Assembly: GCA_030066975.1 (NCBI GenBank)
Contig: JASJAO010000005.1
Span: 62,001-126,000, forward strand
Origin: Henriciella sp.
GTDB taxonomy: Bacteria > Pseudomonadota > Alphaproteobacteria > Caulobacterales > Hyphomonadaceae
Direction: 5' to 3'
DNA length: 64,000 bases
The notes beneath the pieces were generated by a model that was not told where the DNA came from, made no database searches, and was given only the letters and a program-made list of their open reading frames with translations. This document shows positions 7,955-19,404 of this stretch, piece by piece. Position 1 is the stretch's first letter. Each line of letters opens with the position of its first letter. A program made the translations under genes and the position numbers.

Positions 7955-9829
7955 CTACCCGCTGTGAAAGTGGCCATAGATGCGCTCAGCCATGGCTTCG
8001 CTGACCCCGTCCACCTGACAGAGATCAGCGAGCTTGGCGCGGGCGACGCCGCGGGCTGAGCCGAAATACTGTAGTAAGGCCTTTTTGCGCGCCGGTCCGA
8101 TGCCTTCAATCTCGTCCAGCGGGTTCTTCTTGATGTCGGCGCTGCGCTTCGCCCGGTGCGCCCCGATCGCCCAGCGGTGAGCTTCGTCCCGAAGGCGCTG
8201 CAAATAATACAGAACTGGCGCGTTCTCCGGCAGTCGGAACGGCGCCTTACCGGGTCGGAAAAATTGCTCGCGACCGGCATTGCGCTCCACCCCTTTGGCG
8301 ATGGAGACGAGCGTCACATCTTCCGGCGACAGGCCAATATCGACAATCGCTTCAATAACTGCGCTGAGTTGGCCAAGCCCGCCATCGATCAGAACCAGAT
8401 CCGGCCAGGTCTCAGGCTTGCCTTCGTCACGATCTTTCAGCGCACGTGCAAACCGGCGCCGCATTACTTCGCGCATCATGCCATAATCGTCGCCCGGTTC
8501 GATCGCCGAATCCTTGATGTTGAACTTGCGATACTGGCCTTTGTCGAACCCGTCCGGGCCTGCCACGACCATGCCCCCCACCATGTTCGAGCCCTGAATG
8601 TGAGAGTTGTCGTAAATCTCAATCCGCTTGGGTGGCTCCGGCAGGTCAAACGTCTTGGCGACCTCTTTCAACAGTCTCGCCTGGCTGGCACTCTCAGCGA
8701 GCTTGCGTGACAGCGCTTCTGCCGCACTGCGGGTTGCCTGCTCGACCAGCGCGCGTTTGTCACCGCGCTGCGGACTGCGGATCTCCACCCGTCGCTCGGC
8801 TTTCATTTCCAGCGCCTCACCGATCAGACCGGCTTGGGCCACCTCGATATTGGTCAGGACCAGACGCGGTGGCGGGCGTTTGTCATAGAACTGCACCAGA
8901 AAGGCCGACAGAATATCGGCTTCGGTTTCATCCTTTTCATGACGCGGAAAATGGATCGTCGCGCCCCAGTTCTGGCCCGCGCGGATGAAGAAGACCTGCA
9001 CTGCAGACAGCCCGCCCTCCATGGCAATCGCAAAGATATCGGCCTCTTCGATCCCGTCCGGGTTGATGTCCTGTTGCGAGCGCACATGCGCCAGCGCCCG
9101 GATCCGGTCGCGCAGGCTCGCAGCGCGTTCAAACTCCATGTCCTGCGAGGCCTGCTCCATCTGCTCAGCCAGTTCGGCATGCAGATCCGTCACTTTCCCA
9201 CGCAAAAAGTCTGCCGCCTGATTGGACAGCGCTTCATAGTCCTCCAAATCGATCAGCCCGACACAGGGCGCAGAGCAGCGCTTGATCTGATGCAGCATGC
9301 AGGGCCGCTGGCGGGTCGAATAGACACTGTCCTCACAGGTGCGCAGCAGGAACGCTTTCTGCAGCGTGTCCAGCGTCCGGGTCACGGCATTGGCACTCGC
9401 AAACGGCCCGAAATAGTCACCACGATCCTTCTTCGAGCCACGATACTTCACAATCTGCGGCGCCTCATGATCACGCCGGATCAGGATATAGGGAAACGAC
9501 TTGTCATCGCGCAGAAGGATGTTGAACCGCGGCTTCAGCGACTTGATCAGGCTGGCTTCGAGCAACAAAGCCTCGGTCTCGGTTTCCGTGACCACGAACT
9601 CCATCCGCGCGGTCAGGGAGATCATCGCCGCAATGCGCTGTGTGTGCCCGCCAAGGCGCGCATAGCTCGACACCCTGGCCTTCAGGCTTTTGGCCTTGCC
9701 AACATAGAGCACCTCATCGGAGGTACCGAACATCCGATACACACCCGGCTTGGCCGGTAATTGCTTCAGATTGTCCTTGATGACATCGACACCGCGCCGA
9801 CGGGTTGGAAGAGCCGAAGAATCTGACAT
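7955..9829 (-). CDS. uvrC: UvrABC excinuclease subunit C
   Basis: UvrC makes both incisions in nucleotide excision repair with UvrA/UvrB. The 624-residue protein has all expected parts. These are an N-terminal GIY-YIG nuclease (PGVYRMFG and VLYVGKAKSLKARV), a cysteine set spaced 12, 8 and 4 residues apart (CEDS...RPC...KRC..APC) matching the UvrC iron-sulfur site, a UVR motif (MEFERAASLRDRI), an RNase H-like 3'... 5' incision domain (DNSHIQGSNMVGGMVV) and C-terminal tandem HhH motifs (IEGIGPARKKALL). The start is ATG 9829, with a GTG immediately upstream as alternative. It is transcribed downstream of a small membrane protein. Confidence 0.97.
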   Translation of the reverse strand: MSDSSALPTRRRGVDVIKDNLKQLPAKPGVYRMFGTSDEVLYVGKAKSLKARVSSYARLGGHTQRIAAMISLTARMEFVVTETETEALLLEASLIKSLKPRFNILLRDDKSFPYILIRRDHEAPQIVKYRGSKKDRGDYFGPFASANAVTRTLDTLQKAFLLRTCEDSVYSTRQRPCMLHQIKRCSAPCVGLIDLEDYEALSNQAADFLRGKVTDLHAELAEQMEQASQDMEFERAASLRDRIRALAHVRSQQDINPDGIEEADIFAIAMEGGLSAVQVFFIRAGQNWGATIHFPRHEKDETEADILSAFLVQFYDKRPPPRLVLTNIEVAQAGLIGEALEMKAERRVEIRSPQRGDKRALVEQATRSAAEALSRKLAESASQARLLKEVAKTFDLPEPPKRIEIYDNSHIQGSNMVGGMVVAGPDGFDKGQYRKFNIKDSAIEPGDDYGMMREVMRRRFARALKDRDEGKPETWPDLVLIDGGLGQLSAVIEAIVDIGLSPEDVTLVSIAKGVERNAGREQFFRPGKAPFRLPENAPVLYYLQRLRDEAHRWAIGAHRAKRSADIKKNPLDEIEGIGPARKKALLQYFGSARGVARAKLADLCQVDGVSEAMAERIYGHFHSG

Positions 9830-9861
9830 CACCCCTATTTAGGATGATGCGCCGCGGCTGC

Positions 9862-10179
9862 CTAGCGTCCGAACAGATGCGCGAGGCTGCCGCTCGACGT
9901 GTCCCAGGTCCAGCCGACCCCGAACGCCACCACGATAACGACGAACAAAGCGCCGGAGAACTGGCGTCCATTGCCGCCCGAATGGCTGTTCTTGGTCGCC
10001 GCCAGCATCAGCAGCATGATCAGGAAGACCGCCACGAAAATACCGACCCCCATTAGCTTCTCGGCCTCAGACAGCGTGTTCACATAGTCGACGGCCATAT
10101 CAAAATGGCGCCGGAGATCTATAAGCAATTGATTCCATGCAGCCTCGTAGAGACCGACCTCAGAACTGGAGCGCGACAT
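9862..10179 (-). CDS. Small two-helix membrane protein, unknown
   Basis: A 105-residue protein with a hydrophilic N-terminus (about 40 residues, EVGLYEAAWNQLLIDLRRHFD) and two transmembrane helices (about LMGVGIFVAVFLIMLLMLA and FSGALFVVIVVAFGVGW). A Gly/Ser-rich loop lies between them. I do not recognise a family. It lies 32 bp upstream of uvrC on the same strand and may share its transcript. The start is ATG 10179; GTG 10182 is an alternative. Confidence 0.6.
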   Translation of the reverse strand: MSRSSSEVGLYEAAWNQLLIDLRRHFDMAVDYVNTLSEAEKLMGVGIFVAVFLIMLLMLAATKNSHSGGNGRQFSGALFVVIVVAFGVGWTWDTSSGSLAHLFGR

Positions 10180-10319
10180 CACTTTGTCCTATAGAGAACG
10201 AAGCGGAATTGATCGCATACCTTCCTAAATTCCAGGCTAACTCGATCCGTGAAATTTGTTCTATTTACCATCGATGGCCATGTTGCACCCCACCGCTTGA
10301 AGGTCTAAACGGCGCCTAG

Positions 10320-11549
<1,230 letters not shown>

Positions 11550-12677
11550 TCAGGCGCTATTGGCCTGTTTCGGCGTTGCCAGTTCAAACATGCGATAACA
11601 CCCCTTGCCATCGGCCTTGGCCTGATAAAGCGCTGTGTCGGCACATTTCATCAGCGAATCCAGACCATTGGCATCATACGGGGCACATGCGATCCCAATG
11701 GAGGCTTTGACCTCCAGGTCCACGCCCGAAATGCGATAGGGTTTCGCCAGCGCCCGGGTCAGACGATCAGCGATCAGCACCGCATCCATGGCGTTGTCGA
11801 GAAAACAGGACACAACAACGAATTCATCGCCGCCCAGGCGCGCAGCCCAGTCTGTTTCGCGAATATTGTACTGGATCCGCTTGGCGACCCGGGCCAGCAG
11901 GATGTCCCCGGCCTGATGGCCATACGTGTCATTGACCTGCTTGAACCCGTCAAGATCGATCGCCAGCAGCCCGACACTCTGTTTGTCACCACTCGCTTCC
12001 AGGTCCCGGGAGGCGCGTTTGGTAAAGGCATAGCGATTGGCAAGCCCGGTAAGCATGTCATGCTCAGCCAGGTGGCGCAATTTGCGCTGGGTCCGCATAC
12101 GCTCGGTCACATTCGTCCCAACGCCAAAATAACCCTTGATGTTACCACCATCATCAAACACCGGCGTAGCACTCAGGGAGATATGATACTGCCGTTCGCC
12201 CTGAGCCGTCATGATGGATTGAATATCGGAATACGGACTATGCTTCTGCAAAGCTGAGAGCATCTTGACCATCTCGTTACTGTCGAGCTTCACAACGTCA
12301 AGATAATGTCGCCCAACCATGTCATCGCGGCTCAACTCCATGTCTTGCATGAGACGACCTCCGGCTTCCACCACACGCCCGTCAAGATCCGTCTGCCAGT
12401 ATAAGTCTGCAGCGAACCCGATCCGGTCGGCAAGACCAATCCCCTTGTCGCGGACAGATTGGGTCTCATCGGTATTCTGCCTCAGCTGAGCCAGAACCGC
12501 GCCACCATGAAAACTGAAAACCAGCAGAAATGTTATCAGTATCCAGGACTGCACATGCAGGAACAGAATGGCAGAGAACAGTAAAAGACTGTGCAAGATC
12601 AGAAGGCCCAGCGCGCGCCCGTTTGGCGACAGAGCTTGAACGGCTTTCCAGTGAAATGGTTTTATATTCAGTATCAT
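11550..12677 (-). CDS. Membrane PAS-GGDEF diguanylate cyclase
   Basis: A 375-residue protein predicted to make cyclic di-GMP. The start is ATG 12677 (MILNIKPFHW); upstream in-frame codons to 12902 would run back into the HAD gene and encode no recognisable domain. Two N-terminal membrane helices (LGLLILHSLLLFSAILFL and ILITFLLVFSF) precede a PAS domain (about residues 80-190) that ends in an xxNVTERxR linker, then a GGDEF domain. The active site RLGGDEF is intact. An RETD sequence lies exactly five residues before GGDEF, an intact allosteric I-site, so product inhibition is expected. There is no EAL domain. It is the last gene of the long minus-strand block. Confidence 0.92.
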   Translation of the reverse strand: MILNIKPFHWKAVQALSPNGRALGLLILHSLLLFSAILFLHVQSWILITFLLVFSFHGGAVLAQLRQNTDETQSVRDKGIGLADRIGFAADLYWQTDLDGRVVEAGGRLMQDMELSRDDMVGRHYLDVVKLDSNEMVKMLSALQKHSPYSDIQSIMTAQGERQYHISLSATPVFDDGGNIKGYFGVGTNVTERMRTQRKLRHLAEHDMLTGLANRYAFTKRASRDLEASGDKQSVGLLAIDLDGFKQVNDTYGHQAGDILLARVAKRIQYNIRETDWAARLGGDEFVVVSCFLDNAMDAVLIADRLTRALAKPYRISGVDLEVKASIGIACAPYDANGLDSLMKCADTALYQAKADGKGCYRMFELATPKQANSA

Positions 12678-12777
12678 AGCGAGGCCATGAATACTATTTA
12701 TGGTTGAATTTTGAGTTAATCGCTTCAGTGCAATCGTTGCATCAACTGCCTCGCTGGGTGGATTTCGCCAGACCGGC

Positions 12778-13449
12778 TCAGAGGCCGAGTTCTGAGACAA
12801 ACCGCGCAAGCTCCGCGTGAGAGGAAAACACCTGCGCGGCCCCCGCGGCGTCCAGCCGGTCGGCCAGCCCCGCGTCGGCGTGCCCACCGCCGACAAAACC
12901 AAGCCCCATCATGCCGGCCGCATTCGCCGCCTTGATCCCGTTCACACTGTCCTCAACCACGAGGCAGGCCTCAGGTGCAGCCTCAAGCCGGTCCGCGGCC
13001 AGCAGGAACAGGTCCGGCGCAGGTTTGCCGTGCGTGACCAGATCAGCGGAATAGACATGTTGTCCGAACAGTGGGGTCAACCTGGTCATCTCCAGCTTTC
13101 GCTCCAGTTTTGGCGTCTCGCTAGAGGACGCTACGGCCACTGGCCCATCAAACGCTTCAACCACGCGATCAATCCCCGTAATGGCGGTCAAATCGGTTTC
13201 GAACCGTCGCCAGATCTCGGCTTGCATCTGATCAAACAGATCCGCGGGCAGGCGTAATCCAACCGCTTCCGCATCTTTCAGAAGCGCCGCGTGATAATCG
13301 CGATTATGCAGTCCGACAAACCGGCTCAGAAACTCCGCTTCCGGATAGGTCAGGCCAGCACCCGCCAGCAGGCTACGCTCGACTTTCAGCGCAATTGCTT
13401 CTGAATCAACAATCACCCCATCGCAATCAAGGATCAGCGCCCGCTGCAC
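12778..13449 (-). CDS. HAD-superfamily phosphatase (beta-phosphoglucomutase/phosphoglycolate phosphatase-like)
   Basis: A 223-residue HAD hydrolase. Motif I is DCDGV with nucleophile D8 and general acid D10, motif II ASSSE, motif III the lysine of HGKPAPD, and motif IV VVEDSVNG. The cap domain sits between motifs I and II. The sequence resembles GmhB/GPH/beta-PGM-type members; substrate specificity cannot be read from sequence. It starts with GTG two bases after the mutL stop, so it is probably translated from the same mRNA. Confidence 0.85.
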   Translation of the reverse strand: MQRALILDCDGVIVDSEAIALKVERSLLAGAGLTYPEAEFLSRFVGLHNRDYHAALLKDAEAVGLRLPADLFDQMQAEIWRRFETDLTAITGIDRVVEAFDGPVAVASSSETPKLERKLEMTRLTPLFGQHVYSADLVTHGKPAPDLFLLAADRLEAAPEACLVVEDSVNGIKAANAAGMMGLGFVGGGHADAGLADRLDAAGAAQVFSSHAELARFVSELGL

Positions 13450-13451
13450 GT

Positions 13452-15350
13452 CTATCGGCGCCCAAACAGGCGTTCAATATCCGCCAGTTTCAACTCGACA
13501 TAAGTCGGGCGACCATGGTTGCACTGCCCCGAATGCGGCGTCGCTTCCATCTGGCGCAGCAGGGCGTTCATCTCCTCGCCGTTCAGGCGCCGACCCGCAC
13601 GGACGGAGCCACGGCAAGCCATATTGCCCATCACCTCTTCGAACCGCTCTTTGAGGACGAGCCCGGCATCATACTCGGCAAAATCATCGGCCAGATCACG
13701 GATCAACCCCGCCGCATCCATCTCTCCGAACAGGGCCGGTGTCGCGCGCACGCAAACCGCACCGACGCCAAACGGCTCGATCTCCAGTCCAAGATCGGCC
13801 AGTTCACTCGCACGCTCCAGTACACGGCTTGCCTCGTCTTCAGTGAGCTCCACCACATCCGGGATCAGCAAGGCCTGGCGCTTGACACCACCCGCCGCCA
13901 TCTGGCGCTTCATATCTTCATAGACGAGCCGCTCATGCGCGGCGTGCTGATCGACAATCACGATCCCGTCTTCGGTCTGCGCCACGACATAAGTCTCGTG
14001 CAGCTGCGCCCGCGCCACGCCGAGCGGGAAGTCGTCCACCATCTCGCCAGTTTCAGGTTCGATACGGGCCGTCGGTGCGGCATCATAGGCCGGGCTGAGA
14101 GTATCGCTCATTCCCGCGAAGGCGGGGCCGTCATTCGATACGTCTACAGGCGGCGGCGCGAGCCCGCCGCCAACGCGGGACTGAGCGCCATAGGATGAAG
14201 GCTGCGCCCACAGACTTGAGGCACGAAATACATCCGGCTGGACCGGCTCGGCCTGAACTTTGCCGAGCGCCTGATTCGCCACGGTTGTGCTCGCGCGGTG
14301 TCCTGCCGCGGCCAAGGCATGCCGCAGCGCGCCAATGATCAAGCCGCGCACATTACCCGCATCGCGAAGCCGCACTTCGGTCTTTGCCGGGTGCACGTTG
14401 ACATCAACATACTCAGGGTCGAGGTCGACAAACAGCGCCGTCATCGGATGCCGGTCACGCGCCAGAAAGTCCTGATACGCAGCCCGAATGACGCCGTTCA
14501 GCATCCGGTCTTTCACCGGGCGACCGTTCACAAAAAGAAACTGCATCTGCGCATTGCCGCGGTTCAGTGTCGGCAGTCCAGTAAAGCCGGACAGACGCAC
14601 GCCCTCCCGTTCAGCTTCAATCGCCAGCGCATTTTCACGAAAGTCCCGCCCCATGATCGCGCCGAGCCGTTCCAACTGTCCCTCAGGGGTCGCCGTATGC
14701 GTACTATAGCGGAACCGGTTCCGGCCTTCGCTTTCCAGACTGAACGCAATATCGGCCCGTGCCATCGCGAGCCGTTTCAGCGTGTCGGTGACCGCCATCG
14801 TCTCCGACCGCTCAGACTTCATAAACTTCAACCGCGCCGGTGTCGCATAGAAGAGATCGCGCACTTCGATCCGGGTGCCCGACAGGCCGCGCCCGGTGAA
14901 GGCTGCCGGTTTTGGGCCCTCAATCCGGCCCGCCTCGACGAACACCTCAGCCGCCGCTTCCCCCGGCAACTGCGAGGTGATCGTCATCCGACTGACACTC
15001 GCAATCGATGGCAAAGCCTCGCCCCGGAACCCCATTGTATGGATGTTGAGCAGATCGATCCGCCCGGCCTCATCTGCCGACAGTTTCGACGTCGCATGCC
15101 GCTCCAGCGCCATCAGCATATCGTCGCCCGACATGCCGCACCCATCATCCTCAACCATAATACGTTTCAGGCCGCCACCTTCGATGGAGACAGAAATCGA
15201 TCGCGCCCCGGCATCGATCGCGTTTTCAACCAGTTCCTTGATCGCGGCAGCCGGGCGCTCCACCACTTCCCCGGCCGCAATCCGATTGACGGCATCCGGC
15301 GGCAATTGGCGGATCACAGGCCGCGCAGGCAGATGAGCTGTATCAGGCAT
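13452..15350 (-). CDS. mutL: DNA mismatch repair protein MutL, endonuclease type
   Basis: MutL links MutS mismatch recognition to strand removal. The 632-residue protein has an N-terminal GHKL ATPase ([33 protein letters not shown]) and a C-terminal dimerisation domain. The DQHA-x2-E-x4-E metal-binding motif of nicking MutL proteins is present (D467, E473, E478), as are the ACRGSVRAG and QCNHGRPTY motifs. The strand is therefore probably cut by MutL itself, not MutH. The linker (about 350-430) is Ala/Pro-rich and unlike other MutL proteins. The gene follows DUF1467 after about 70 bp and precedes the HAD gene. Confidence 0.96.
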   Translation of the reverse strand: MPDTAHLPARPVIRQLPPDAVNRIAAGEVVERPAAAIKELVENAIDAGARSISVSIEGGGLKRIMVEDDGCGMSGDDMLMALERHATSKLSADEAGRIDLLNIHTMGFRGEALPSIASVSRMTITSQLPGEAAAEVFVEAGRIEGPKPAAFTGRGLSGTRIEVRDLFYATPARLKFMKSERSETMAVTDTLKRLAMARADIAFSLESEGRNRFRYSTHTATPEGQLERLGAIMGRDFRENALAIEAEREGVRLSGFTGLPTLNRGNAQMQFLFVNGRPVKDRMLNGVIRAAYQDFLARDRHPMTALFVDLDPEYVDVNVHPAKTEVRLRDAGNVRGLIIGALRHALAAAGHRASTTVANQALGKVQAEPVQPDVFRASSLWAQPSSYGAQSRVGGGLAPPPVDVSNDGPAFAGMSDTLSPAYDAAPTARIEPETGEMVDDFPLGVARAQLHETYVVAQTEDGIVIVDQHAAHERLVYEDMKRQMAAGGVKRQALLIPDVVELTEDEASRVLERASELADLGLEIEPFGVGAVCVRATPALFGEMDAAGLIRDLADDFAEYDAGLVLKERFEEVMGNMACRGSVRAGRRLNGEEMNALLRQMEATPHSGQCNHGRPTYVELKLADIERLFGRR

Positions 15351-15418
15351 TAACTCTATCTAAGCCGCCCGCCCGATTCGCGATAGGGGGCGCCGCAGAC
15401 GAGAGCGGCGACCTGACC

Positions 15419-15664
15419 TTACCCGGCCGACAGCCAGGGCACGATTGCAAACATCACGATTATGGTCACCACCACGGCACCTATCGTGGCCCAGAGGATC
15501 TTCTTTTTCAGCATAGGCTGTTTTGGAGCCCCTTCTTCTGTGCCCTCAATGACATGACCATCGTCTTCATACTGGCTGCGCACACCTATCGGCAGCGCCA
15601 CGAAAAAGCAGAGCCACCAGGAAATAACGAAGATCACGGCCGTGCCGGTAATGGTGAAATCCAT
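15419..15664 (-). CDS. DUF1467 family small membrane protein
   Basis: An 81-residue protein with two transmembrane helices (residues about 8-28 and 58-78) around a short charged loop (RSQYEDDGHVIEGTEEG). This is the small alphaproteobacterial DUF1467 family. Its position immediately after mce, with the start codon overlapping the mce stop, repeats the arrangement common in alphaproteobacteria. Function is unknown. Confidence 0.8.
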   Translation of the reverse strand: MDFTITGTAVIFVISWWLCFFVALPIGVRSQYEDDGHVIEGTEEGAPKQPMLKKKILWATIGAVVVTIIVMFAIVPWLSAG

Positions 15665-16092
15665 CAGTGGTCGCCTTTCGGCGTTTCCATCAGCTCGATC
15701 AGACAGCCATGCGTGTTCTTGGGATGGATGAAGATAACCAGCGTCCCGTGCGCTCCAATCCTCGGCTCTCCGAGCACCGTCGCTCCGCGGGCTTCCATCT
15801 CTTTCACCGCCTCATGAATATCAGGCACTTCAAAACAGATATGATGCTGCCCGCCGGCGGCATTCTTGGTGAGGAATTTGGTAATCGCCGTCTTGTCGTG
15901 CAACGGTTCGATCAGCTCAATTTCCGAGTTGGGCAGTTTTACAAAACAGACTTTCAGGCCCCGCTCCGGCATGTCGAACGGCTCGGTAATGTCGGTGGCA
16001 CCATACAGGGTGCGATAAGTCTCAATCGCCGCCTCGATATCTGGCACAGCGACTCCCACATGATTGAGGCGTCCGATCTTGAAGTCTGACAT
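15664..16092 (-). CDS. mce: Methylmalonyl-CoA epimerase
   Basis: Interconverts (2R)- and (2S)-methylmalonyl-CoA in propionyl-CoA catabolism. The 142-residue vicinal-oxygen-chelate protein begins LNHVGVAVPDIEAA and carries the metal ligands in the LNHVG, QHHICFEV and CLIELME segments. It belongs to the conserved alphaproteobacterial block rnj-mce-DUF1467. The stop overlaps the downstream DUF1467 start by one base. Confidence 0.9.
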   Translation of the reverse strand: MSDFKIGRLNHVGVAVPDIEAAIETYRTLYGATDITEPFDMPERGLKVCFVKLPNSEIELIEPLHDKTAITKFLTKNAAGGQHHICFEVPDIHEAVKEMEARGATVLGEPRIGAHGTLVIFIHPKNTHGCLIELMETPKGDH

Positions 16093-16112
16093 GCTCTACT
16101 CCGTACTGCGTC

Positions 16113-17798
16113 CTACACTCTTAGCACACTGACATCGACAAAGGGCTTGCGACCGAACGTCTTCTCGCACGACTTCTTGACCGCGCGCACAAGCGCCTTT
16201 TCCACTTCGTCATCATCCAGCCGCTTGCCACGCTTCAGTTTGGACAGCGCCTCTTCAGCGGCCTCGTCGACCTCGATCAGGCTCTCATCAGCTGTGCGAC
16301 CATCAGACTCAGACAGGCCGCGCGCCGTGATCAGCGGGCCGTCCACCAGATCGCCTGCCTCATCAATCGCCACAGCGACCGAGACCTGCCCCCAATTGGA
16401 CAACCCTATCCGCTCCCGGATGGCTTCACTGCCCGCAGGCACCATCCGATTGCCATCCAGATAGAGCCGACCGTGCGGCACGACGTCGATCGTCTCTGCC
16501 GGTCCCGGCGCGAGGCGGATCAGGTCCCCGTTTCGCGGCGTCACAGCCTGCCCAATCTGCAGGCTCTTGGCATACGCCGCATGCTCGACAATGTGGCGGC
16601 GCTCGCCATGGACCGGCACAGCAATCTTCGGTCGCACCCATTGATACATCTGTCGCAGCTCATCTCGCGCCGGGTGTCCGGACACATGGATGGTCTTCGC
16701 CGCTGAGCGGTCGGTAATGATCCGGACCCCCTTTTCAGCAAGCGCGTTCTGCATCTCATAGATGCCTTTTTCATTCCCTGGGATGACCCGGCTGGAGAAG
16801 ATCACCGTATCGCCGTCGCCAAGCGAGATATGCCGGTGATCATCGCGCGATATCCGGCCCAGCGCGGCACGCGCCTCACCTTGAGAGCCCGTGCACAAGA
16901 ACAATACATTCTCGTCCGGCAGAGCGCCCGCGCTTTCTTCGTTGATGAGGTCCGGAATATTCCTGATCACGCCCGTTGCGATCGCAGCTTCTGTGATCTT
17001 GTGCATCGAGCGCCCGACCAGGCAGACGCTGCGCCCAGCCTGTCGCGCCGCTTCAATCACAGTTGCGACACGCGCCACATTCGAGGCGAACGTCGTGACC
17101 GCCACGCGGCCGGACAACGATCCGATCAGCTCGATCAGGTTATCCCGCACCGTGCCTTCAGAACCGCTCTCTCCATCGACAAACACGTTTGTACTGTCGC
17201 AGACCATCGCCAGCACGCCGTCATCCCCGAGGGCGGTCAGCGCGGCAATGTCGGTGGCCTCGCCGAGCTGCGGATCGGGGTCAATCTTCCAGTCGCCCGT
17301 GTGCAGGATCGTACCAAGCGGTGTTTTCAGCGCCAGTGCGTTCGGCTCCGGGATGGAGTGCGTCAGCGTGATATAGCTCACCGCAAACGGCCCGGCTTTG
17401 ACCTCACCACCCAGCGGCAGGACATCAATATCGACATGTTTTTGCCCGCGTTCGGCCAGCTTGCCATTGGCGAGATGCGCGGTGAAGGCTGTGGCATAGA
17501 TCGGCGCACGTGTGCGCAGCCGCGGCAGGATCAGTGCCAGTGCACCAATATGATCTTCATGGGCATGGGTCAGAAAGATCGCATCGATCTGATCGCCCTG
17601 ATCCTCAAAGAAAGCCGGATCGGCAGTGATCAGGTCAATGCCTGGCGTATCATCCCCGCCAAACGTGACCCCGACATCAATCAGGATCCAACGTCGATTA
17701 TGCGCCGGGCCATAGCCGTACGCATTCAGATTCATACCGATCTCGCCACATCCGCCCAAGGGCAGAAAGACGAGTTCAGCGTCATTTGTCTTATTCAT
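16113..17798 (-). CDS. rnj: Ribonuclease J
   Basis: A 561-residue metallo-beta-lactamase/beta-CASP ribonuclease with endo- and 5'-exonuclease activity, acting in rRNA maturation and mRNA decay. The metal-binding motif THAHEDHIGAL is near residue 76, followed by HTGDWKIDP, CDSTN and, in the beta-CASP region, GSQGEARAA. The C-terminal RNA-binding domain is complete. It is encoded 92 bp after coaX and 20 bp before mce. Its presence in the nuo-birA-coaX-rnj-mce block is a common alphaproteobacterial arrangement. Confidence 0.95.
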   Translation of the reverse strand: MNKTNDAELVFLPLGGCGEIGMNLNAYGYGPAHNRRWILIDVGVTFGGDDTPGIDLITADPAFFEDQGDQIDAIFLTHAHEDHIGALALILPRLRTRAPIYATAFTAHLANGKLAERGQKHVDIDVLPLGGEVKAGPFAVSYITLTHSIPEPNALALKTPLGTILHTGDWKIDPDPQLGEATDIAALTALGDDGVLAMVCDSTNVFVDGESGSEGTVRDNLIELIGSLSGRVAVTTFASNVARVATVIEAARQAGRSVCLVGRSMHKITEAAIATGVIRNIPDLINEESAGALPDENVLFLCTGSQGEARAALGRISRDDHRHISLGDGDTVIFSSRVIPGNEKGIYEMQNALAEKGVRIITDRSAAKTIHVSGHPARDELRQMYQWVRPKIAVPVHGERRHIVEHAAYAKSLQIGQAVTPRNGDLIRLAPGPAETIDVVPHGRLYLDGNRMVPAGSEAIRERIGLSNWGQVSVAVAIDEAGDLVDGPLITARGLSESDGRTADESLIEVDEAAEEALSKLKRGKRLDDDEVEKALVRAVKKSCEKTFGRKPFVDVSVLRV

Positions 17799-17890
17799 TC
17801 AGTTTTCCCAAGCTCGGCCTGCGCGGCATCACAGTGCGCGCGGCGAGCTCTCTTTTCTTGTTCGTCTACGACGCCCCCATGGCGCGCAGC

Positions 17891-18664
17891 CTAGTCATTC
17901 ATATTCCGGCGATAGACCTCGAGCAGGCCCACCTCCATCAAACTCTGATCAAAGTGATCGATTGTGTCGCTTGCCCCTTCAAACAGGGATGCCACCCCAC
18001 CGGTCGCGACGACGGTCATCTCGGCCTTATACTCGTCTTTTACCTGACGCACCAGACCATCTATCAGGTTCACATAGCCCCAGAACACGCCTGACTGCAT
18101 CGCCTCAACCGTATTCTGACCGATCACCTGCGCCGGGCGCTCAATCGCAATCCGGGGCAGCTGCGCCGCCGCATCGTGCAATGCGCGCATGGACAGGTTG
18201 ATCCCGGGCGAGATGATGCCGCCTTCAAATCCGCCATCGGCCCCGATCACATCAAACGTCGTCGCGGTTCCGCTATCAATCACCAGCAGTGGACCCGGAT
18301 AAAGCTGATGCGCGCCAATCGCCGCGACCAGCCTATCCGCCCCGACTTGTTCAGGCCTTGTGATGCGGATTGGAATGCCGAGCCGTGTATCCGGCTCACC
18401 GACAAAAACCGGTTCCGCATCGAAATAGCGGCGCGACAGATTGCGAAAATTAAACTTCGCCTGCGGCACGACCGAGGACAGGATGCACGCCTTGATCTGT
18501 GACAGCTGCAGCCCTTCCATCGCCATCAACGCGCCGAGCCAGACAGCATAATCGTCAGCGGTGCGCCGCGAGTCCGTCGAGCTGCGCCACCGCGCCACCC
18601 AGTCGGTTCCGCTATGCAGCGCAAACACCGTATTCGTGTTCCCGATATCAATCACCAACAGCAT
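17891..18664 (-). CDS. coaX: Type III pantothenate kinase
   Basis: Phosphorylates pantothenate, the first step of coenzyme A synthesis. This 257-residue ASKHA-fold enzyme starts [12 protein letters not shown], with D6 and the glycine-rich nucleotide-binding turn, and contains [13 protein letters not shown] and [11 protein letters not shown] typical of type III. Type III enzymes are insensitive to CoA feedback. The start overlaps the birA stop by one base. Confidence 0.95.
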   Translation of the reverse strand: MLLVIDIGNTNTVFALHSGTDWVARWRSSTDSRRTADDYAVWLGALMAMEGLQLSQIKACILSSVVPQAKFNFRNLSRRYFDAEPVFVGEPDTRLGIPIRITRPEQVGADRLVAAIGAHQLYPGPLLVIDSGTATTFDVIGADGGFEGGIISPGINLSMRALHDAAAQLPRIAIERPAQVIGQNTVEAMQSGVFWGYVNLIDGLVRQVKDEYKAEMTVVATGGVASLFEGASDTIDHFDQSLMEVGLLEVYRRNMND

Positions 18665-19404
18665 CAGGTCACCTTGCGTACCAGTTCAACATCACCCGCC
18701 CTTATGGTCTGGGTTTGCCCGTCGGGCAATCTCAGGATCAAACCGCCATCCTCAGCAAGGTCCTCAAAAACACCCTCAATACGCGCCGCGACCGGGCCAG
18801 CCACAACGGTTTTCCCAAGGCCCTCAGCATGCACCTTCCAGTCCTCGAGCAGGCCTCGAAAATCCTCACGCATCTGCCGGGCCCGGTTGGCGAACAGACG
18901 AGGCAGGTCCTGCATCAGCACATCCGGCGTCAGGCCCGGCGACGCGCCAAGCGCGCTCAGACTTGTCGCCGCCTGCCCGGCCGCCTCCGGCGTCTCAGCC
19001 ACGTTCAACCCCATCCCGGCCGCGACCCAGACCACGCCATGCGACTCACCCGTTTCGATCAGGATGCCGCAAATCTTGTCGCCGTTTACGCGTACATCGT
19101 TCGGCCATTTCAGGGCAAACGGGACATCCGGCAGCACAGACTTGCAAAGATCCACAATCGCTAGCGCCGCTGCGAACGGCACCCGTCCGGCAAGGGCCAA
19201 GCCCCCCGGCTCAACGAACAGGCATGTCGTGTAGAGATTGCCCACCGGAGAAGCCCAGCTGCGTCCAAGCCGACCGCGGCCAGAGACTTGCTGGCGCGCC
19301 GCCAGCCACAGCGGTCCATTCTCACCGGCCTTGGCCCGCCGCTTGGCCTCTTCATTTGTACTGTCAATTTCGTCGTACCAGAAAACTGGTGCACCAGACG
19401 TCAC
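18664..19404 (-). CDS. birA: Biotin--[acetyl-CoA-carboxylase] ligase
   Basis: Attaches biotin to the biotin carboxyl carrier protein via biotinyl-5'-AMP. The 246-residue protein contains [12 protein letters not shown] (biotinoyl-AMP loop) and [19 protein letters not shown] (catalytic lysine). It lacks the N-terminal DNA-binding domain of E. coli BirA, so it is a class I monofunctional ligase. Translation starts with GTG 19404, overlapping the nuoN stop (GTGA). It belongs to the nuoN-birA-coaX-rnj block. Confidence 0.93.
   Translation of the reverse strand: MTSGAPVFWYDEIDSTNEEAKRRAKAGENGPLWLAARQQVSGRGRLGRSWASPVGNLYTTCLFVEPGGLALAGRVPFAAALAIVDLCKSVLPDVPFALKWPNDVRVNGDKICGILIETGESHGVVWVAAGMGLNVAETPEAAGQAATSLSALGASPGLTPDVLMQDLPRLFANRARQMREDFRGLLEDWKVHAEGLGKTVVAGPVAARIEGVFEDLAEDGGLILRLPDGQTQTIRAGDVELVRKVT

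Noticed and set aside
12678-12902. N-terminal extension of the GGDEF protein
   Set aside because: It contains no helix or domain, overlaps the HAD gene (stop at 12778), and ATG 12677 directly precedes the first membrane helix.
14298-15353. Long open frame on the plus strand opposite mutL (about 350 codons)
   Set aside because: It lies entirely antisense to a well-supported mutL and shows no recognisable domain, and codon composition is the mirror of mutL. Similar long antisense frames oppose uvrC (8834-9760), rnj (16830-17894), nuoF (29583-30611) and the AsmA gene (54837-55973, 57610-58608); all are shadows of GC-rich coding.
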